Assembly: GCA_019310525.1 (NCBI GenBank) | Contig: JAFDEE010000031.1 | Coordinates: 1-64,000, forward strand | Source: Deltaproteobacteria bacterium | GTDB taxonomy: Bacteria; Desulfobacterota; DSM-4660; Desulfatiglandales; HGW-15 | Direction: 5' to 3' | DNA length: 64,000 nt | Part shown: positions 1 to 7,915 of the stretch, piece by piece | Position numbering within the stretch: the stretch's first letter is position 1 | How the letters are laid out: each line of letters opens with the position of its first letter | Position numbers and translations under genes: made by a program | The notes under the pieces: model-generated | What the model saw: the letters and a program-made list of their open reading frames with translations, nothing else | The model's database searches: none | What the model was told of the DNA's origin: nothing

Positions 1-99
1 GGAGCACGTCATGGAATCGTCCGACCCAAATGATTACCTTTGGCTTTTCAAAGAGCTATGCGTGATTGTTTATTACCCGACTACGGTCCGGTAACCTCT

Positions 100-173
100 G
101 TGAACCGCCCCGTGCGGACCCGCATGCGGGGTGGTGTGGGGGCTGGGGGGTTAAGACCCCCGGCTACCCGATT
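100..173 (+). mobile_element. 3' end of a group II intron (domains V-VI)
   Basis: The segment folds as two successive hairpins. The first, about 100-138, has GAACCGCCCCG paired with the GCGGGGTGGT side and resembles a bacterial group II intron domain V. The second, about 138-170, has a GGGG-rich arm pairing with GACCCCCGGC and resembles domain VI. The run ends in CTACCCGATT, a form I recognise from bacterial intron 3' ends. No reverse transcriptase is visible; the intron body would lie left of the window. Bases 1-99 show no gene. The call rests on recalled sequence pattern only. Confidence 0.5.
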
Positions 174-218
174 GGACGGTATGATCGCGCCATTGCTGTA
201 GATCGTGATAGTGAGCTT

Positions 219-2132
219 CTACTCTTGGGCTAGTGTTTTGTTGACAGCCCTGAATAGCGATTCGAAGTTGTCGAACGTCTGCTTACTAAAGTTAGGCAGG
301 ATGCTGGTCCGGTCACGTAGCAGCACGTCAGCCGGCTTGCCGTGGTCGAACCGATCAATGCCGTCCAGCCGCGCAAGTTGGTGCACGATAGGGTCGGTGC
401 CTGTCAGGTCCGCTACCTTGTGACTTGTTCCAAACGCTTTGTTATAAAGACCCAAGTAGTCGCCGGGCGAAAAGAGGTCTTCAATGTCCGCAGAGCGCTT
501 CCCGAGTACCTGACCGATGGTGATGATGCGTTTCTCGGCCAGATATCCCTGCGCCGCCAATTGAGACAGTCGCTGGTGGCCCTTCCTGCGCGCATCTATG
601 ACCACGGTGATGTCGAGATGCTGCCCAAGCAATGCGACAAACGTGGGAACCAAGTCCACGCCACCGACAGGTACCATTGACCAACGCTCGTCAAGCGGTT
701 CGCGATCACCATGTTCCGCGAAAAAATCCGAGATCACTCGGAGGTACGTGTAGTCCGACGTACCCTCGACGACTAGATTGTGGGGCGCGATAAACAGGTG
801 CTGTGCGAGGTCGTATCCGAGAGCACCTTGGAGAGGGAACAGCGTGTCCCGGTCAGTGGACATGATGTCCGCCCATATCTTCGCACCATTTTCGCGGTCT
901 TTGTCTTCTACCATCCGCACACGCTCCAGCTTTCCCGGTTGAATCATGAACGACGAATGCGTTGTGTAGATAACCTGATGCCGTTTGGATAGGCGTTCGT
1001 CGATGAAGCGTAGGAAGTCCGCCTGGGCCCGCGCGTGCAGCCCCAAGGCAGGCTCGTCCAACAGAATAACCACGGGCGTTTCAGCGAACTCGTACTCGGA
1101 AAAGGCAGCGAGGAAGGAGAAGAACCATCGGAAACCGCTGGAGTGCTCCTCAAACGGCAGCGATAGTTGGTGACGGTTGTCCCATATCCGGATCTTTAAC
1201 TCGTCGGCGTCGGGGCCTGGCTGCCCTTGCGGAGTGGCTCTTTCAATGTCTGGCAGCACTCGCAACTCGGGATTTTGGCTCCAATACTTAAGTACGTCGT
1301 TGGTAAGCGCGTTTGCGACATTCTCTAACTCGCGCTTGCGCCGTTCGTAATCCGGATTCAGCAGGTACTCGTCGGCTGCGGCCGCCATCCGCAGCAGGGA
1401 GCGCGCGGTCAGCTCACCGTCCGTCAGCTCCTTGTCCGCCCCCTGCAGAACCCGCTGGATTCCCACGGTATACGGCAGGGTGCTGTACTCGTGGAAATAG
1501 AAAAACTTGGGCACCCGAGGCTTCAGAACGTCCCACACGGCCTTGCTTACACTTTCGGTGCCATACACTTCTTGGATCTTACTGGCCAAGACGGCGCCCG
1601 CATTGACCGCGTCTTCGTCGTCGGCCGTCCCCGACAGTTCGGTAGCAAGCTCACGCAGTCCAGCGAGGCTCCCGACCGAGCCTGCGCGCTCCGCCTGCGC
1701 ATCTGGAAGGTCGAGGCTATCGACCAAGTGACGAACTGCGGCGGATTCATCAATATCCACCTTGTGGTACAGGGTTCCGTCGTAGCTCCTTTCCAAGTGG
1801 AGTTTGTCACTGGAGAGAATTTCTTTACCAAGCGCGTCGGCGACTGCAGCCATGTCGGCCCCGTCTAACTGGAACGTCGCCTGAACTGGCCGGACATCGT
1901 CGAGGTTTATTCCGCGCAGCCGATCACGCTTTTCCAACCAGGCAGGATATTGGTCATGCACAGAGAAAGCGACATTGCCTCGCGCGGGCAGCAGACGATA
2001 GAGCGCGTGGAGGAACGCCGTCTTCCCTGACTCGTTCTTACCGACGAGGCACGTGACGTCGGACTGAATCTGTACCAATTCCGAGTCTAGGATGTTCCGA
2101 AACTTGGTAATCTGAACTTCAACTAATTTCAT
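219..2132 (-). CDS. OLD-family ATP-dependent nuclease (ABC-type ATPase plus TOPRIM domain)
   Basis: About 637 aa. The N-terminal half is an SMC/ABC-like ATPase: Walker A GKNESGKT near residues 31-38, a signature-like SSGFRW near 331, Walker B ILLDEP near 357 and an H-loop TTHS near 391. The C-terminal part has TOPRIM motifs, a glutamate in LVVEGTSD (about 456) and an aspartate in VVIDARRKG (about 513). This order is typical of OLD/AAA_15 nucleases, which act in phage exclusion and in Gabija (GajA); no GajB-like helicase is adjacent. I prefer the ATG at 2132 because GGAG sits 6 nt upstream; an ATG four codons earlier lacks such a site. It lies between an intron end and an AT-rich gene pair, which suggests an acquired defence region. 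DNA cleavage is inferred. Confidence 0.8.
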   Translation of the reverse strand: MKLVEVQITKFRNILDSELVQIQSDVTCLVGKNESGKTAFLHALYRLLPARGNVAFSVHDQYPAWLEKRDRLRGINLDDVRPVQATFQLDGADMAAVADALGKEILSSDKLHLERSYDGTLYHKVDIDESAAVRHLVDSLDLPDAQAERAGSVGSLAGLRELATELSGTADDEDAVNAGAVLASKIQEVYGTESVSKAVWDVLKPRVPKFFYFHEYSTLPYTVGIQRVLQGADKELTDGELTARSLLRMAAAADEYLLNPDYERRKRELENVANALTNDVLKYWSQNPELRVLPDIERATPQGQPGPDADELKIRIWDNRHQLSLPFEEHSSGFRWFFSFLAAFSEYEFAETPVVILLDEPALGLHARAQADFLRFIDERLSKRHQVIYTTHSSFMIQPGKLERVRMVEDKDRENGAKIWADIMSTDRDTLFPLQGALGYDLAQHLFIAPHNLVVEGTSDYTYLRVISDFFAEHGDREPLDERWSMVPVGGVDLVPTFVALLGQHLDITVVIDARRKGHQRLSQLAAQGYLAEKRIITIGQVLGKRSADIEDLFSPGDYLGLYNKAFGTSHKVADLTGTDPIVHQLARLDGIDRFDHGKPADVLLRDRTSILPNFSKQTFDNFESLFRAVNKTLAQE

Positions 2133-2204
2133 CGATTTCTCCATAGCTCAACGCTGAGACGGCGAGGTTTTCACCTCTCTCCGCCCAACGGCAGAGATGA
2201 CCTG

Positions 2205-2228
2205 TTGAAAATGCGCTAGCATTTTCAA
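2205..2228. repeat. Perfect hairpin at the 3' end of the membrane-protein gene
   Basis: TTGAAAATGC and GCATTTTCAA form a 10-bp stem with a GCTA loop, overlapping the stop codon of the gene at 2225. No U-tract follows on either strand, so it may be an mRNA-end structure or repeat relic rather than a classical terminator. Confidence 0.4.
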
Positions 2229-2824
2229 TCAGAGTCCATCTTTTTGTTCGACGATTCAGAGCTCTTTTGACTATCAAGTACCTTTTTTACAGCACTTCTC
2301 AATAATATCATGGATTGTGCCCCCATAACGACATGCCAACAGTCGCGTAAGGAGAGGCTAATCATAAAATATAGAAGTACTTCAATAGCATTATATGCAA
2401 AATCTAATGGCAGCTTGCCCCTAAGCGGTTCGAAAACATTTAGCCCTGCTAGTCCCCAAGCAATCATGGTAATCAACAAAACCAAAATTGCAGATTGAAA
2501 TTTGAAAACATATTCTTTAAGCCCCCCCGACCTGTAATTAGCAAGCATATCAATTTCTTCAGATTGCATTAATGAAACTGCATTACCGCCCCAAGCAAAT
2601 GTTAAACCAATAAATATTCCGGCTAGCGGTAACAGTATTGATTTGGCAGCTTCATTAATTCTTACTGGAACGATAAACATTAGGATTATCCCAACGGACA
2701 TATGAAAAACTAACCACCAGTCCAGGTATGCTAAAATTCCGGGCCTTTTAGTGGCAGACTGCTCAAAATATTTGGAATTAGGAGCTGTATCACCTTGGAA
2801 GAACCATTTCCAAAAATTCATCAT
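2225..2824 (-). CDS. Hypothetical four-helix membrane protein of a two-gene unit
   Basis: About 199 aa, no family recognised. Four hydrophobic stretches lie near residues 36-56, 60-82, 112-131 and 145-162. The short N-terminus is rich in Trp and Phe, and the C-terminal tail (about 170-199) is polar with Lys and Ser. The start overlaps the stop of the upstream gene (3657-2821) by 4 bp in an ATGA arrangement, so the two are probably translationally coupled. The DNA is clearly more AT-rich than the rest of the window, suggesting transfer. Small membrane proteins coupled to a soluble partner beside an OLD nuclease are often membrane effectors of phage defence; that role is only inferred here. Confidence 0.7.
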   Translation of the reverse strand: MMNFWKWFFQGDTAPNSKYFEQSATKRPGILAYLDWWLVFHMSVGIILMFIVPVRINEAAKSILLPLAGIFIGLTFAWGGNAVSLMQSEEIDMLANYRSGGLKEYVFKFQSAILVLLITMIAWGLAGLNVFEPLRGKLPLDFAYNAIEVLLYFMISLSLRDCWHVVMGAQSMILLRSAVKKVLDSQKSSESSNKKMDSD

Positions 2825-3657
2825 TCTTTCTGTTCCGTTCTTATTGCTCTATAGGTTTCACGAATTGCCTCAATAAAACTCTCAGGTGACTCATCTGGAT
2901 CTTCATCATCGTAATCAAGAGTTACCGCTCGTCCTTTGAGACGTCTTGTCCTAAATCGACTTCGTTCAGTGTCCTTCATACGCGCTGAAACATCGTTACC
3001 TGATACTGCACAGGAACGAGTAACTTCTTCAAGAACATCTCTATTAAGGTCTTGTCCCTTAACTGAAGCTTTGCCTTTGTTCCCTTCTGTAGCTCGAACA
3101 AAACGTTGGAAAGGTTTTTCAAAATCCTCATTTGAATCAAATGGATTGGGCAGTGTTATTTCTGCAGTAAAGCTTTGAACGATGGCCGCTTCTCTAATGT
3201 GAGTCAGAAAATCTCTCGGATCATTTAAAGGGGATATGTCTGCTGTAACATCGAATTTTCGCAAAGCATCCTGCAAATTTAGTAACTTTTCTAGCTGCTT
3301 GGCAATAGTCTTTGTATATTGGGATAGACGTGGTTTATATGCAATTGCTAATACCTGGAGGGAAAAATCAATATACGCATGTGTGTATGGGGACTCAGGA
3401 TGTTCATCTATAATAAAATCCCTAGTTTTTGTATCGTATAGTTCAACAATAGATTTTGTAGTTCTTCCCAGAGCAAAATATGCGCTGTTGTCATCCAAAT
3501 TTTTTACATTGCCAATATGCCACCAATAGCCGTGACGCACTTCTGCAGAAGGTTTCTCAAAAATCACATCACGCAGGAGCTGGATACGGTCCAAATTTTG
3601 ATTGAACAAAGTAGGATTTACGAAGAGCCGTAATCTGAAAAGCTGAAAGCGAATCAT
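2821..3657 (-). CDS. Hypothetical soluble protein, first gene of an AT-rich pair
   Basis: About 278 aa with no signal peptide or membrane segment. I do not recognise the family. The N-terminal 130 residues look like mixed alpha/beta sequence (RFQLFRLRLFVN, then HGYWWHIGNV). The middle holds a repeated Lys/Leu-rich helix. The C-terminal third is strongly basic (RSRFRTRRLKGR near 233-245) and then acidic (DYDDEDPDESPES), which could suit nucleic-acid contact. A GGAG-type site lies just upstream of the ATG. The membrane partner follows with a 4-bp overlap. About 230 bp upstream of it is AT-rich and without a gene. Codon and base use match the membrane partner but not the GC-rich chromosome around it. 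Confidence 0.7.
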   Translation of the reverse strand: MIRFQLFRLRLFVNPTLFNQNLDRIQLLRDVIFEKPSAEVRHGYWWHIGNVKNLDDNSAYFALGRTTKSIVELYDTKTRDFIIDEHPESPYTHAYIDFSLQVLAIAYKPRLSQYTKTIAKQLEKLLNLQDALRKFDVTADISPLNDPRDFLTHIREAAIVQSFTAEITLPNPFDSNEDFEKPFQRFVRATEGNKGKASVKGQDLNRDVLEEVTRSCAVSGNDVSARMKDTERSRFRTRRLKGRAVTLDYDDEDPDESPESFIEAIRETYRAIRTEQKE

Positions 3658-3886
3658 TATTGCTCCTCCATAATATTAATTTGTACCTCGAACTTGTTAT
3701 TCTACCCAATCTCCGTTTATCCGAAATGGCTCCTTGTCAATCCACGGAACCTAGTCCCATTATATTGACTGCTTCCCCCATAGTCAATTGAAAATAAAAG
3801 GAAAAATCACTTGGCCAGCATGAGGTTGCGAACTACCATAGCATTAGTATTTTGATGTTATGGAGATTGTGTATAATCAGGACGGA

Positions 3887-4520
3887 ATGATGAATCGAGC
3901 CGAGGGAGAACTTGAGCGGAAATTTCGTTGTTAAGCTGTGTTTCTGCGGAAACGGCAACTGGCACCGCCCAAGCACCAGCCACACTTGGTTCGCTGGGTG
4001 CGGGAGTTCCTGGTCTTTGCGACGTGAAAAAATGGGGACGTGGGCACGGCCATTAAATTATAATCTAAACTGAGCGTTTCAAAATTTTGATGAGACCTTT
4101 TATTTAGATATATCTAAAGAGTACATGGGCATTCCTGAATCCTCGCGCGCCTTGCATCTCCAGAAAACTCGAAAATCGCTCAATTTATGTCAATGGCAGT
4201 ATGTCTTTCCAGCCAAGAAATTGAGTGCCGATCCCCGCAGCGGGATATGGCGGCGGCACCACGTGCTGGAATCAGGATTGCAAAAAGCCGTAAAAACCGC
4301 TGTCAAGCGGGCCGGTATCACCAAGCGGGTCAGTTGCCATACATTCAGGCATTCATTTGCCACCCACATGCTGGAAAACGGCGTTAACATCCGTGTAGTG
4401 CAGGAACTGATGGGACATGCCGATGTAAAGACAACCGAAATTTACACCCATGTGATGGAAAAAGATTTGACCGCCGTGCAAAGCCCCCTGGACAAACTGG
4501 CAGGCAAATACCTAAATTGA
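3887..4520 (+). pseudogene. Integron-type tyrosine recombinase (IntI-like), broken
   Basis: The C-terminal fragment (about 4187-4510) reads WQYVFPAKK, then [23 protein letters not shown] and [15 protein letters not shown]. These are the HxxR, H and Tyr motifs of tyrosine recombinases with IntI-type spacing. Upstream, from the ATG at 3887, the same gene's N-terminus is recognisable after an in-frame TAA at 3932: FLRKRQLAPPKHQPH then LVRWVREFLVFA, a SAM-like N-terminal domain pattern. The middle of the gene is missing and a small inverted-repeat element (4064-4188) sits in the gap. The final stop (LN followed by TGA) comes from a second copy of that element's end motif at 4511. No attC sites were recognised. 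Confidence 0.75.
4064..4188. mobile_element. Inverted-repeat element, family 1 copy A (internally deleted)
   Basis: The left end TCTAAACTGAGCGTTTC and the right end GAAAATCGCTCAATTTATG are inverted relative to each other. Both match copy B (6242-6607), which lies in the opposite orientation. About 68 bp of the left arm and 45 bp of the right arm are shared with B, while roughly 240 bp of the internal part is absent. It splits an integrase relic. No clear target duplication is seen. A further single end, CCTAAATTGAGCTTTC, starts at 4511. Confidence 0.7.
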
Positions 4521-4569
4521 GCTTTCAGAATTTCGGTTAGACCCACCCGGGAAGAGAACGGGAAGGATC

Positions 4570-4837
4570 ATGAGATATGAAGGCCCTATCTACAGGCCCC
4601 CGAGCGAGGCCGACAGCCTGCTTTCGTCTCCTCTCTCCCCACCAGGTGCTGGAAGAGACCCGTGACCTCCTGGAGAGGCTCTCTTGCCGTTGCAGACTCA
4701 CAAGCGATCACTACACCAACTACATCAATCTCGATTGGGAGATCCCCCGGGAGAAGGAAAGGCTCCTCGCCGAGATCGACCGGTCCTTGACCTGGAGCGA
4801 AGACCAGTTCAGACCCTTCTTTATCGGTACCCAGTAG
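4570..4837 (+). pseudogene. Radical SAM protein remnant, N- and C-termini joined across a deletion
   Basis: From the ATG at 4570 the reading is MRYEGPIYRPPSEADSLL, the characteristic N-terminus of a radical SAM family where the CxxxCxxC motif should follow almost at once. That frame instead stops within 14 codons. In the next frame, about 4640-4837, the sequence VLEETRDLLERL through DHYTNYINLDW to EKERLLAEIDRSL and RPFFIGTQ looks like the C-terminus of the same family. The whole catalytic core is missing. A GGAAGG ribosome binding site still precedes the ATG. It lies just right of the integrase relic, so this stretch has suffered several deletions. Confidence 0.65.
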
Positions 4838-4873
4838 GCCCTCTCCCGCCTCCCTCCGGCCTCCCTACTTTTT

Positions 4874-6151
4874 TCATGCAAGAACGAGGGGAACCAGCAT
4901 TTCCTCGGGGGTGAGTCCTCCGTGAATGCCCTCGTTGTAATACCCGTTTTTCACCGGGGGCCAGGAGCAGAGGGCGGCGGGACCGAGGGCGATGCCGATG
5001 AAGGTCCCCAACCTTCGGTTCATGAGGGCCGAGATTCCTTCGGGCCCGAAGAGGCCCAGGGATTCCGTTTCTTCCGGGCTCAAAAGGGCGAAATGTTTCC
5101 CGAAGCGATTGCGAAAGGCCTTGCAGAACCTTTCCTCTTTTCCTCTCAGGACATGGAAGATCGGCACGTTGGATTCCCCCGTGGGATGGGTGTGAAGGAG
5201 GGTGAGGAGCGGGTCGAGCCTTTCAAGGAGAAATTTGCGTGTCCCGGGCACCAGGCACTGGCCGTGATCCGCGGTGATGATGATCCGCGCCTTGTTTCCG
5301 ATGGATTCTTGAAGGGAGCGGAGGCTCGTATCGATTTTTTGGAGGAGGTTCGGCACCTTGGGGTGATTCGGCCCTTTTTCGTGGGACAGTGCATCGAGTT
5401 GGGGGAGGTACAGGAAAAGGAGTCCGGGTTCCGGGCTCCCGGTGATTGCCCCTTTTACGATCTCCATGGCATGGTCGATGTCCCTGTACCCGGCGGTAGG
5501 GGCGCCTCCGCTCACGTAGCGGGAGAAAGGGGTATGGGCGATCTTTTCGGGCAACAGGCTCAGGGATCCCCCCTCCATGGAGGACCAGAAACTCCGGATG
5601 GGAAAGAGATCCTCCAGGGTGAGACCGAGGTCTTCAATGGGCTTGCCCGTGAAGCGGCCCTGGAGCCGGACCGTGACGATGCTGATCCTCTTCTCCTCGA
5701 GGTATGTCCACCAGCCGGGAACGGCATGGCGGCCGGGCCACCTGCCGGTGGCGAGGGTCGTCATGGCACAGGCCGTGGTGGAAGGGAAAACGGCCTGAAG
5801 GGTAAGGGGCTCCATGGACCTCAGGAAACTGTTCCCAGGGAGGCGTTCAAGCAATGGAAGGCCGAGTCCGTCGACCAGGATGAGCACATGGTGATCCGCC
5901 GCTCCTATCATCCGGCCGAGTCGCTCCACAGCGGCACCGCCCCCGAGGCCTTTGACTCCCCTTAGGAGCCCGATCGCCCTTACCAGGTCCACGAAATGGA
6001 ATCTACGGGTCGGGGAGGGTCTTAAAAGGATTCCGGATTCAAATGCCTCCTCGATTCTTTCAAGGTCATCCGATGCCATGATCGACCCCATACAGCACAC
6101 AGTAAAGGATCCACGGCCCTGCCGGTTCTGCTCGGGATTCTGATTCGCCAT
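4874..6151 (-). CDS. Alkaline phosphatase-superfamily phosphodiesterase/nucleotide pyrophosphatase-like
   Basis: About 425 aa. Metal and nucleophile motifs of the type I phosphodiesterase fold are in order: VLILVDGLG (metal Asp near 94), FPSTTACAMTTLATG (nucleophile Thr near 125), LPQLDALSHEKG (Asp/His near 253-257), ITADHGQ (Asp-His near 295) and a C-terminal HGGLTPEEM histidine. No signal peptide is seen, so a cytoplasmic enzyme acting on a phosphodiester or phosphonate is likely; the substrate is unknown. A GTG three codons upstream is possible, but the ATG at 6151 has AAAGGGTG correctly placed. An internal Met near 25 is another candidate. It is alone and convergent with the degraded genes. 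Confidence 0.8.
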   Translation of the reverse strand: MANQNPEQNRQGRGSFTVCCMGSIMASDDLERIEEAFESGILLRPSPTRRFHFVDLVRAIGLLRGVKGLGGGAAVERLGRMIGAADHHVLILVDGLGLPLLERLPGNSFLRSMEPLTLQAVFPSTTACAMTTLATGRWPGRHAVPGWWTYLEEKRISIVTVRLQGRFTGKPIEDLGLTLEDLFPIRSFWSSMEGGSLSLLPEKIAHTPFSRYVSGGAPTAGYRDIDHAMEIVKGAITGSPEPGLLFLYLPQLDALSHEKGPNHPKVPNLLQKIDTSLRSLQESIGNKARIIITADHGQCLVPGTRKFLLERLDPLLTLLHTHPTGESNVPIFHVLRGKEERFCKAFRNRFGKHFALLSPEETESLGLFGPEGISALMNRRLGTFIGIALGPAALCSWPPVKNGYYNEGIHGGLTPEEMLVPLVLA

Positions 6152-6241
6152 GGTCTTCACCCTTTGATGCCTGAAATGGGAGGGAATTGCAAACGGGAAT
6201 TTCCTGCAATCTTTAAGGAATTTTTTTCTTCTTCCCTTGAA

Positions 6242-6607
6242 CCTAAATTGAGCGATTTCCGAGTTTTCAGGAGATGCAAGGCGCGCAGGCCCGCCAGAAA
6301 GCTGGCGGGCAGGGATTCAGGAATGAGACGTACATATCAGTACGCCGCAATGACGGAATCCGAAGCGCCTGTCTGCGTGCCTGCCTGTCCCGTTGGGACG
6401 GCAGACAGGCAACGCACAGGCAGGCAACGCAGCAGATCCTGTAAAATCGGAAATCCCGAAGGGTTTCAAAATTTGGTGATTTGAAAAATATACATATGGT
6501 ATGTTCTTGACCTTACAGGTTATGATACCTTACCGGACACTACCATGTACTCTTTTGATATATTTAATAAAAGGTTTCATCAAAATTTTGAAACGCTCAG
6601 TTTAGGT
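6242..6607. mobile_element. Inverted-repeat element, family 1 copy B, with TTGAA target duplication
   Basis: The ends CCTAAATTGAGCGATTTC and, on the other strand, CCTAAACTGAGCGTTTC are imperfect inverted repeats. The pentamer TTGAA occurs directly before the left end and directly after the right end, consistent with a target-site duplication. The about 366-bp interior has no gene and contains GC-rich palindromic segments around 6364-6425. Copies A (4064-4188) and C (7881-7913) match its arms. It occupies most of the 600-bp gap before nagZ. Confidence 0.75.
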
Positions 6608-6752
6608 TGAAAATTCTGCGAGGTTTTCCTCCGTCAGGCCCGCTCCCGGCGGATAAGGCCGGGGGGTGTAGGGCATGGGACCTGGAGTGTCGCCGGTATC
6701 CCTGAACCGGATAGGGGTGGCTGGAAGATGTGCGGGAAAAGGAGAGAGCAAT

Positions 6753-7838
6753 ATGGGTACGACCCTGGACCTTTCGGAACTGAAACAAAAGATCGGTCAG
6801 CTTTTCATGATCGGGATTCCAGGACCCCGGCTTGACCGCGATACCGATGCACTTATACGAGAATACAACATCGGGGGCGTCATCCTTTTTTCACGGAATA
6901 TCCAGGAGCCCCTGCAGTTGACCGCCCTTTGCCGCGATTTGCAGGAAAGGGCCCTGAAATACCACGGAACTCCCCTGTTCCTGGCCGTCGACCAGGAAGG
7001 CGGCCCTGTGGCCCGCCTGAAGGAACCATTCACCGTCTTTCCGGGGAATCGGGCGATCGGCTCCGGGGATTATCCCGAGAGGAGGGCCGATGAATTCGGC
7101 CGGGTCACGGCCCGGGAGATGAGGCTGGTGGGCCTCAACATGGATCTTGCACCGGTGGTGGACGTGCCGGAAGGAGAGCCGGAAAGACATCTTCGTGGAA
7201 GGACCTTCGGGGAGGACCCTGAAAGGGTGGCCCGGCTCGGCCGGATCGTCATCCGGGCCTTACAGAAAAACGGGGTCATGGCTGTTGCCAAGCATTTCCC
7301 GGGCCTGGGGAGAGCGGAGAGAGACCCCCACGCCGAACTCCCGCGAATCTCTCAGGACTTGAGCGAAATCAGATCGGTCAACCTCCATCCCTTCCGGGCG
7401 GCCATCAAAGAAGGGGTGTGCGGTATCATGACCTCCCACGCCCTTTATCCGGCCCTGGATCCCGTGTGCCCGGCGACCCTTTCCCCGTCCGTATTAACAG
7501 GGCTTTTGAGGGAAGAGATGGAGTATGACGGCCTGGTCCTGACCGATGACCTGGAGATGGGCGCCGTTGCGCGCGGTTGGGGGGTCGCGGAAGGGGCTGC
7601 GGAGGCCCTGGAGGCCGGTGCGGATATCCTCCTGGTCTGCAAGGACCAGGAACGGGCAAGGGAAGGCCTGGAGCTTGTGTGTAATCGTGTGCTCCAGGGC
7701 CGCTTATCCAATGAGCGGCTCGAAATCTCCCGCCGGAGGATCATCCGGGCCAAGGAACGGTTTCTCTCCCGCTGGGAACCTCCGTCTTATTCCCGGGTGA
7801 AGCAGTATTTCAGGCTCCAGGGGGCTGGAGCCGGTTGA
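6753..7838 (+). CDS. nagZ: Beta-N-acetylhexosaminidase, glycoside hydrolase family 3 (NagZ-like)
   Basis: About 361 aa, the usual size for single-domain NagZ. It removes N-acetylglucosamine from muropeptides during cell-wall recycling in the cytoplasm. Visible motifs are LFMIGIPG at the N-terminus, VDQEGGPVARL, VAKHFPGLGRAERDPHAELP (the KHFPGxG substrate loop and the dyad His-Asp) and LVLTDDLEMGA with the nucleophile Asp. The ATG at 6753 follows GGAGAG by 6 nt; an upstream in-frame start would add a sequence unlike the family. No signal peptide is seen. It is convergent with the KamA-family gene, and the short gap holds one end of a family 1 element. Confidence 0.9.
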   Translation: MGTTLDLSELKQKIGQLFMIGIPGPRLDRDTDALIREYNIGGVILFSRNIQEPLQLTALCRDLQERALKYHGTPLFLAVDQEGGPVARLKEPFTVFPGNRAIGSGDYPERRADEFGRVTAREMRLVGLNMDLAPVVDVPEGEPERHLRGRTFGEDPERVARLGRIVIRALQKNGVMAVAKHFPGLGRAERDPHAELPRISQDLSEIRSVNLHPFRAAIKEGVCGIMTSHALYPALDPVCPATLSPSVLTGLLREEMEYDGLVLTDDLEMGAVARGWGVAEGAAEALEAGADILLVCKDQERAREGLELVCNRVLQGRLSNERLEISRRRIIRAKERFLSRWEPPSYSRVKQYFRLQGAGAG

Positions 7839-7880
7839 CCTTCGCCGCCCTGCCTGGAATCTCATCCTGCCTCAGGCAGG

Positions 7881-7913
7881 TCTCCTGAAAACTTGGAAAT
7901 CGCTCAATTTAGG
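7881..7913. repeat. Solo end of family 1 inverted-repeat element (copy C)
   Basis: This stretch matches the right arm of copy B (TCTCCTGAAAACT then GGAAATCGCTCAATTTAGG) with one mismatch. No matching second end was found nearby, so it is a partial copy lying between the convergent nagZ and KamA-family stops. Confidence 0.6.
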
Positions 7914-7915
7914 TC

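Noticed and set aside
219-2132. Complete Gabija system
   Set aside because: The OLD/TOPRIM protein resembles GajA in layout, but no UvrD-like GajB gene is adjacent, so only a stand-alone OLD nuclease is supported.
4922-5965. 347-codon plus-strand frame
   Set aside because: Antisense to the phosphodiesterase-like gene, which has the full metal-motif set; composition is Gly/Glu/Arg-rich without domains.
7866-7880. CCTGCCTCAGGCAGG palindrome as a bidirectional terminator for nagZ and the KamA-family gene
   Set aside because: No U-tract on either side, nearly no loop, and it adjoins a repeat-element arm, so it is better seen as part of that relic.
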